Source of the DNA: Trichuris trichiura
Taxonomy: Eukaryota > Nematoda > Enoplea > Trichinellida > Trichuridae
Reading direction: 5' to 3'
Assembly: GCA_037903355.1 (NCBI GenBank)
Contig: JBAJFE010000027.1
Location: forward strand, 124,001-188,000
DNA: 64,000 nucleotides
Shown: piece by piece, positions 58,243 to 64,000 of the stretch
Layout of the letters: each line of letters starts with the position of its first letter
How positions within the stretch are numbered: position 1 is the first letter of the stretch
The notes under the pieces: model-generated
Databases searched by the model: none
What the model was told of the DNA's origin: nothing
The model's input: only the letters and a program-made list of their open reading frames with translations
Position numbers and translations under genes: made by a program

Positions 58243-58458
58243 ATGCCTTGTCTATGGTCTGTTGTGAAGAGGCTGCTAATCTCCCTCCCTTCGTTATCGC
58301 TGGTCGAGCAATGTTTTAGCATCGTTGCCGATCTCGTAACAGAAAAGCGCAACCGCTTACAAATAGTCAGTCGAAGGGATCTACAGCTTTGCGTGACGAC
58401 AATGGAGAGCGACATTGAAGACTTCGTTCGCTGGCATGTGCATAACCAGCTTCTGTAA
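58243..58458 (+). pseudogene. C-terminal fragment of a ZBED5-type hAT transposase
   Basis: A 71-codon frame reads SLVEQCFSIVADLVTEKRNR and LQIVSRRDLQLCVTTMESDI, the dimerisation end of the same hAT family as 8244-14065. No other part of that transposon was seen here. It abuts the truncated 5' LTR of gypsy-E, suggesting a deletion or rearrangement removed the rest. Confidence 0.8.
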
Positions 58459-58459
58459 T

Positions 58460-60472
58460 GCTGCTTTTGAGTGATACGAAGTAGTTGAGTAAAGCAGACT
58501 GGTCCGGCGCTGTCATGAACATGCGGCTAATGAAACTAAAATGGCGTGAAAGCAGCGGCGAATACCAAGCTGACATGAAAGTCACCGAAAAAACGCCCCT
58601 CTTCACCCTTGAATCTTTTTCTCTCATCCACCACCAAAACTGGCAGAACAGTTATGCGCAGGGGGCGGTGGTGAGCTTGAGCGTGAGAAACTCTGGTCTA
58701 GACCCCTTCCTATTTTAAACCCCCTCGCTAACCTCTCCCGTCTCTCTCTCTCTCTCTCCCTCCTTCCCCTACCTGCACTTCGGTCTGGTTATGAGTGTTC
58801 ACTCGTTTATTCCATTTGCACTGTATAACCAATAAAGTTACTTTGATTTGCTTGACCTCGAAGGGGCAACCTTCCAACAAATCTAAATGCTGTCCTTGTC
58901 GCAGTTGCTTGTTTTCTATTAGTTCTGTGCTCCTTGACATGCTTTTGATGGTGGTTTAACTTCCAGTGTTCATTTCAATTTGATTTATGTGCAGCAGTTT
59001 TTAAAAATGTCATTCTCTCTGTAACGCGCTTTGCGAGCTGTATATTTTACGGTAGGAAGTTTCTTGTTGAGCAGCGAATACTCTGGCGGCGAATAAATTG
59101 CAGACTTTAAGCTAAATGCCAATTGCAAGATAAATAGACAACGAATCGAACATTTTGCAGTCGTTTTCTGTATGTGTGGTTTGGCGGACCATGAGGAGTC
59201 GCGTATAAAACTGGTTTATTGAGGAGTAAAAGCAATAAATGAAACGCACGGCTGACAACGATAGCTTGAACTGTGTGGGCTCAGACTCGACGCGTATATA
59301 TAGCCTTCCACGTCCTCTGCCCCTGCGCATTCCCACGGACCGCAGGCTCTTCATCCATCGCCTAAACCGCTTACTCGGTGGCAAGCGGCGGGACCCGCGC
59401 TAATCCTGATCCTGGCCGCCTTCCTGCTAGGCCGTCGATGTCAGGTTCTCACGCCGATCCAGAGGTCGTGCTTTCTTGTCGCTATCGAGTCCGAAACTTC
59501 ATTTCGCTCTGTGGGCAGCGCTCTTACGGCTGGATTTCGCTCCGGCTCACTGGGACGCTGGACTTGCTATCTCTGACACAGTATGCCGGTCTAAATACAT
59601 CAAACAATTACAAAGAATGATTGGCCTTAGAACGAACTGAAGTTGCTGGTATATGTAAGCCTGTTGAATTTTAACGCGTAAGACTTTGAAGCAGCATTTG
59701 ACAGCGGTAGTTCTCTAGAAATTTTGATCTAGACGTGGTATTCACATTAGAAGGAATTACAAGGTGAGAGAAAGTAAAATTATGTGGCATATTTGACTTG
59801 AGAATGCTTTGCGTTTTAAAACGTTGACTGAAAGTGGGTTGCACTGTACTACAGAAATCAATGTCCTTGCCATTTGTTCATCGCTATTTACATGATAAAA
59901 TAAACCAAACGTTTTGAACAGCTGTCAAACTTTGCTGTTCTGAAAGAATGTCTGATTCAAACTTTTTTGCATTACCCACGCGTTAATTAATTCCACTTCC
60001 CTAATGGTTAATAAGAGTTAGCTTTATTAGCAGTTCCAGCAGTCCATAAGAGCTAGTGCAATTGTCTGGGATGTAGACCTTCTGCGTCTTACTTCTGATC
60101 TGGTCTGTCTGGAAAACTTTGTAAATGCTTGAGAGTTTCTTAAGTGGTAAATGTTCGTGGAAAAACGTCAAAAGCATAGTTCAATCATTAGATAAGCCAT
60201 TTATTTTTTACCGTTGAAGTTTGAATGCCACCTTGTGATTAATATAACGGGTGCAGTACGTTTTGATGCATACACTTCGACGCGTGATTCGTACTAATGG
60301 AACCTGCTGGCTCACTTATGACTGTCATCGATGGGTTATCTCGCTCTAATTCAGGGCAGCGTGCATCATTTTTCGTTAGCCAAATACTAACTGAACTCAT
60401 CTGTCTCACGAGTCTCCGAAACTCATTACGCGTTATTCGCATAACCTTTTACTGCTGATGAACTGGCTAGAT
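58460..60472. other. Stretch without a recognised gene; (CT)n tract
   Basis: 58738-58766 is a CT-rich microsatellite. 59200-59400 has a TATATATAG-like word and GC-rich frames without a domain. The remainder is AT-rich and unrecognised. Confidence 0.45.
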
Positions 60473-60954
60473 CAGTATTTCTCAAGGTCAGGGTTGCCAA
60501 GGCCCCTCTGTGAACGTTTCCGAGTGTTTGGGCCGCCAATTCTGATTGGCCTATTTCGAGCGCACTGATTGGCTGGAAGGAAGGATGGAGGGTAGCCGGG
60601 ACGTGCTATTAAGGTAATGTAGGTGCTGCACAAAGTGTTGTGTGGAAAACGTTTCCCAGATAGTGTGTCGAACACTTACGTTCTTACCTCTGAGTCGACT
60701 ACCTCTCCGTTCCTCCCTTGCAGCCAAATGCGGAGTGCAACAACACGTAGCTTTCTCTTACGCAGTAGGCACAATACCTGGCCCGTAGGCCATACCTTTC
60801 TATGCACTTCAACACGATTGCCCAGGCGGGGTATATGCCCCCCACAACTCAAAAGTGCCCTCCCCTTCCAAAGGCTCCCTTGGCGATTTGCCCTCCACCC
60901 CTAGGTTTCAAAAGGGCCCCCGGTGGGGCACATAATCTACTGTGAGAATCACTG
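60473..60954. mobile_element. 482-bp hAT MITE related to the one in gypsy-E
   Basis: It starts CAGTATTTCTCAAGG and ends GTGAGAATCACTG. The flanks are GGCTAGAT (60465-60472) and AGCTAGAT (60955-60962), seven of eight bases equal. Subterminal GTGAACGTTTCCGAG and TGATTGGCTGGAAGGAAGGA match 56330-56420. The right part is C-rich, like the element at 25356. Confidence 0.88.
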
Positions 60955-61463
60955 AGCTAGATATTGGTCAAAAACGGCTTGCTTCTGTAAATATAAAATC
61001 TACCATTAGCCCTCAAATGTACGAAAAAGAGATTGGCAGCTGGCGACACACCTGATAAAATACCGTGTTTCCCCTTTTATAAGACTGAGTCTTATACTTT
61101 TTTCTTCAAAAAACATGGCAGGGTTTATTTTTCGGGTGTCCTATGTCTTATATTTTCAGGTACCACAGCCTACAGTTGTTCATTTATTTATCTGCAGAAG
61201 CCTATACGAAGCGTAAATTTAAAGGAACAAAAATATCGATATACCTAAAAGAAGAAGAATCGTAAATGTAAGGCAATAAAAATGTACAAATACCTGCATT
61301 TATTCGAACACACTCATGTCATCATTTTCTGAGACAATTCTGAATTCCGGCCTGAATTTCTTGCGACTCACTTCTTGCAGAACCGCTGGGCCTAGCCTCT
61401 CATGCCTTCCAATACAGTTCTCCTTAAACGAGCATTCCTTGTCCAAGTAGCCTGCTCTTAGAG

Positions 61464-62830
61464 CAGGGGTGGGTAACATCCGGCCTGCGAGACCTAACAT
61501 CCTGCCCGCAAAGCACTTCCTTCCACCCGCTGAGGCAACTGCACTTGCATGCGAGATTCAGTGAAATGTGACTGTGGCAGATTCTTTTTTGAAAATGAGA
61601 TACTCTTATTGTACGTGAATCCTAGTGATAACATAAATCTTGCGTAACAAGCAGGGAACATCAGGCCGGTTAGGAGAAATGCCGGGTCTTGTATGTTATC
61701 TCCCCACCGGAAGTTCAGGCGGCGACTTCAAAGCCGGTCACGTGACCATTACTACGTCACCTGAACAATGGCTGACCTAAGCTATTGTTCACTGTGTACA
61801 CATACGAGCGATGCGTATCAGCAAAGGAACGCTGCACATCTGGAAACAGTTGGCCGTTCTGCTGATTGTTTGCAAGTGCGTTCTATAACCCTGCCGGCCG
61901 TCCTGACCTGCCGTAGCCTAAGCCTAAGCCTAAACGTTAACATGACGCGTGTTCGTTGCTGTTGTTGGGTTTTGCAGTTTTGACCGTGAAGCAAACGACA
62001 AGAAGCTTGGCGCAAATTAACGTTATTTAGCGATAACTGAACACGCAAGCAGTGAGTAACGGAAAAAGGGAAAAAGCGTATGTACTGCTAACGCAGGCGC
62101 TCACCCTGACGAAGGCAACGCGTCGATTTCGCTGCAGGCGCATCCGGCGGGTTCACTCGGGTGTACCTAATCAGGCAGAAGGCGTCAGTGCCTCCTTACG
62201 GTGCCTCCACTTGTCGATGGCAAGTTGTCACTAGATCCCGGGACAGACATAACGCAGAATGAGATTTACCCTGTCTACCGAGGCACGCCTCAGCTCGGAA
62301 AGTTGACCTGCGATGTTTTTCACGAATTCCTACACGACGTCTCAGCTGGAACACCTGCAGGCCCCATTGTGCTTCCCGTAACTACAATGCATGCGCACTT
62401 GCTGAATTCCATCCTTTCACTAAACCTGAAGATAACGTCCGTCCGTTGCGCCGATAACAACCATTTATTACGCCGTAGGTTTGCAGATAACGCTTTGAAG
62501 TAGCCGCCTCAACGTGCGGTGGGGAGACAACATACTAGACCCGAAATGCCTTGCTCTCGGCTCTCGGTCGACAAACCCATGTCGTTAGTCTTTGAAGGCA
62601 AGCAGGAGGCGCTACTAGTGTGCGCATCGGTAACGTGGACCATTGGCCGCCTACCGACCCAAAGTATTATTTTTATCTCACCTTATCGCTTTGTTAGAGG
62701 GGTGACCTCCTAAATGAACGTACATGCAAACAAAGCAGGCTATGTTTTTCGGCTGAGTATTCTTTACGGCCGGGAATGGTCTCATAAACGTCTGAACAGC
62801 CTGCGGCAGCAAAAAGGTTCCCCACCCCTG
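61464..62830. mobile_element. hAT MITE, copy 3 of the GGGGAACGTCCGG family, carrying a nested element
   Basis: It starts CAGGGGTGGGTAACATCCGG and ends AAAAAGGTTCCCCACCCCTG. The flanks TCTTAGAG (61456-61463) and TCGTAGAC (62831-62838) match at six of eight positions. The interior matches the copies at 35295 and 43323. An 858-bp TIR element is inserted at 61685; without it this copy is about 500 bp. Confidence 0.88.
61685..62542. mobile_element. 858-bp TIR element with telomere-like repeats, copy 2
   Basis: The ends GGGTCTTGTATGTTATCTCC and (inverted) GGGTCTAGTATGTTGTCTCC match copy 1 at 19728. The perfect 8-bp target duplication GAAATGCC (61677-61684 and 62543-62550) fixes its borders. The telomere-like run is short here (CCTAAGCCTAAGCCTAAAC near 61917-61936), so the tract has contracted or expanded between copies. 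It has no transposase. Confidence 0.93.
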
Positions 62831-64000
62831 TCGTAGACCATTGGCAACGTGGCTGTCAGTGATTTTGTCTCTTCATCCTAGTCACAACGTTTTGCAACCT
62901 GGGCCTCATAAAGTTTACACGCTGACTTCTATCCATTTTATTTTCAATGTAGTAATTGATTTCACTGCGCAAATTGTCTTTGAATGGCTTGTTTATTCCA
63001 ATATCAAGAGTCTAGAGGTAGGCAGTCATTCGTGCAGGATTCATTACCTGTTCAATTCTTCTCTCTGGTAATCATTCCTCTTCGGCCACCTCATAAAATA
63101 AATGGCAGCGTTAAATCGACCGACTCTCTTGTCGACCGTCATTAAATCGACTTTGTGCACCAGGCTTTTTCGGTTTGAAGAACATAAATACCTGAAACAG
63201 GCTGAATTTCGTTTTCCTTTCGCTTTGTAATGGCTAGAGGAGGGACTTTCTTTCCGTCCAAACGAATTGCCAAAATGCAGGTGACGCGAGCACTTTTATA
63301 ACCAGTAGAAGGATTGTAGATTAACGAGGCTCTCCTACGGTCAATTGTTGTTTAATATCCTTGGCCTATAAACACTGCAATTTCATCCATAGCAATCATG
63401 TCGGACAGTTGGTATTTAGAAAAATCGATTCTATCGTCAAAGGATTTGAATGTGAATGCACGTTTAATAACTTCATTACCTTCAAGCTTGAACAATGTTG
63501 TCGATCTCCTTAATGGCAGTTCATATCGCTGAAAAAACAATCTAGCCAGTGCTGTGACGCTTTGAATTTTCTGAGGATATCTCCAAGTGTGATGCCATTG
63601 CAAGGGCAAATTCCTGGACGTCAGACCTGCGCAAAAAGAAAGCCTGTGCTCTCCTGTCAGCGATCCCTTTACAAATGTTGTCCTCAAGCTCAGGAAATAG
63701 TGGCTTCCGACCTGATCCAAACTTTGCATTTCTCTCGTCCATCGTCTCACGAAGTTTATCGACTTTGCTCGCCATTTTCGAACCATTCAGAGATCAAGCT
63801 TTTTCTTTTTGCACAAAGCTGTCAGATTCTTGCCCTGGGAATCCTCCACAATTGCTTTCTTGTACTCGACACTATTACTCTTCCTTTATGCGGGCATCTT
63901 GCTTGAAAGTGAAAATAATATTCCCTTCTGCAAACATAATTGCACTTTGGCACTAACCTGTTGCACACAAAATTGCAAAAGTCACTAAGAGAATTCGTTC

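Larger units (their letters stand above)
61303..63786 (-). pseudogene. pogo-family transposase, frameshifted and split
   Basis: N-terminal blocks VDKLRETMDERNAKFGSGRK and FPELEDNICKGIADRRAQAF (63775-63542) form the HTH/CENPB region. In another frame FFQRYELPLRRSTTLFKLEG and YQLSDMIAMDEIAVFIGQG follow (to 63352), the latter with the first DDE Asp. Further down come VTCILAIRLDGKKVP-type sequence (63310-63230) and the LQTLDIGINKPFKDNL-type block with the last Asp (about 63010-62940). After the MITE, LRAGYLDKECSFKENCIGRH and the acidic C-terminus NDDMSVFE (61463-61303) complete it. At least three frame breaks are present. Confidence 0.83.
61063..64000 (-). mobile_element. pogo-type DNA transposon split by a hAT MITE, right end beyond window
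   Basis: The left end, TA then CCGTGTTTCCCCTTTTATAAG (61061 on), is a common pogo-superfamily terminus, with an AAGACTGAGTCTTATA internal inversion. A minus-strand transposase covers 63786-61303 in pieces. A hAT MITE (61464-62830) lies inside the coding part. The other terminus is expected past 64000. Confidence 0.83.

Noticed and set aside
58738..58766. CT-rich tract as a promoter element
   Set aside because: Simple repeat with no adjacent gene start.

Overview
The window looks like a piece of a nematode nuclear genome, probably an enoplean/Dorylaimia-type worm such as a whipworm relative. The evidence is TTAGGC-type telomere-like tracts (the nematode telomere unit) scattered inside repeats, genes split by many 40-60 bp GT-AG introns, and clear animal genes. 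The taxonomic call is inference. No rRNA, tRNA or CRISPR array was recognised.

Host genes: (1) 5034-6202(-), a UBASH3/ecdysteroid-phosphatase-like histidine phosphatase whose nucleophilic His is replaced by Asn; (2) 32295-34128(-), a Bora (Aurora borealis) homologue with a DSG-type degron and an apparent one-base frameshift; (3) 36479-38088(+), a complete eight-exon PLEKHF/Phafin gene (PH + FYVE); (4) 39880-40458(-), the RRM of cyclophilin-33/PPIE without its cyclophilin domain; (5) 45724-49584(-), a Maelstrom (HMG box + MAEL domain) homologue; (6) 53129-53714(+), ribosomal protein S23, four exons. Bora, Phafin and the RRM gene form a compact island at 32-40 kb containing a pure (CA)84 array.

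The rest is mostly transposable elements in nested stacks whose borders can be read from target-site duplications. At 6618-21406 an old Ty3/Gypsy element (gypsy-A) is split in gag by a ZBED5-type hAT transposon (7080-14473, TSD GCCTAGGT). That hAT is split by a young Gypsy element with two 364-bp LTRs (10004-14009, TSD GAACG). The 3' LTR of gypsy-A is split by a Tigger element (17742-21222, TA), itself split by a 913-bp TIR element carrying telomere-like repeats (19728-20640). Smaller stacks lie at 1-3440 (Gypsy split by a pogo-type MITE), 24500-26300 and 53975-58240 (two Gypsy elements each split by a hAT MITE with a perfect 8-bp TSD) and 61063-64000 (pogo element > hAT MITE > telomere-repeat TIR element).

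The most unusual feature is a dispersed family of long palindromes (about 23.5-24.3, 42.4-42.8, 45.4 and 48.2-48.6 kb, with solo or relic arms elsewhere). Most carry, near the palindrome centre, a hammerhead-ribozyme-like core: CTGAYGA, a short compensated stem, then GAAA followed by GCT. I could not place a canonical cleavage triplet, so activity is a hypothesis.
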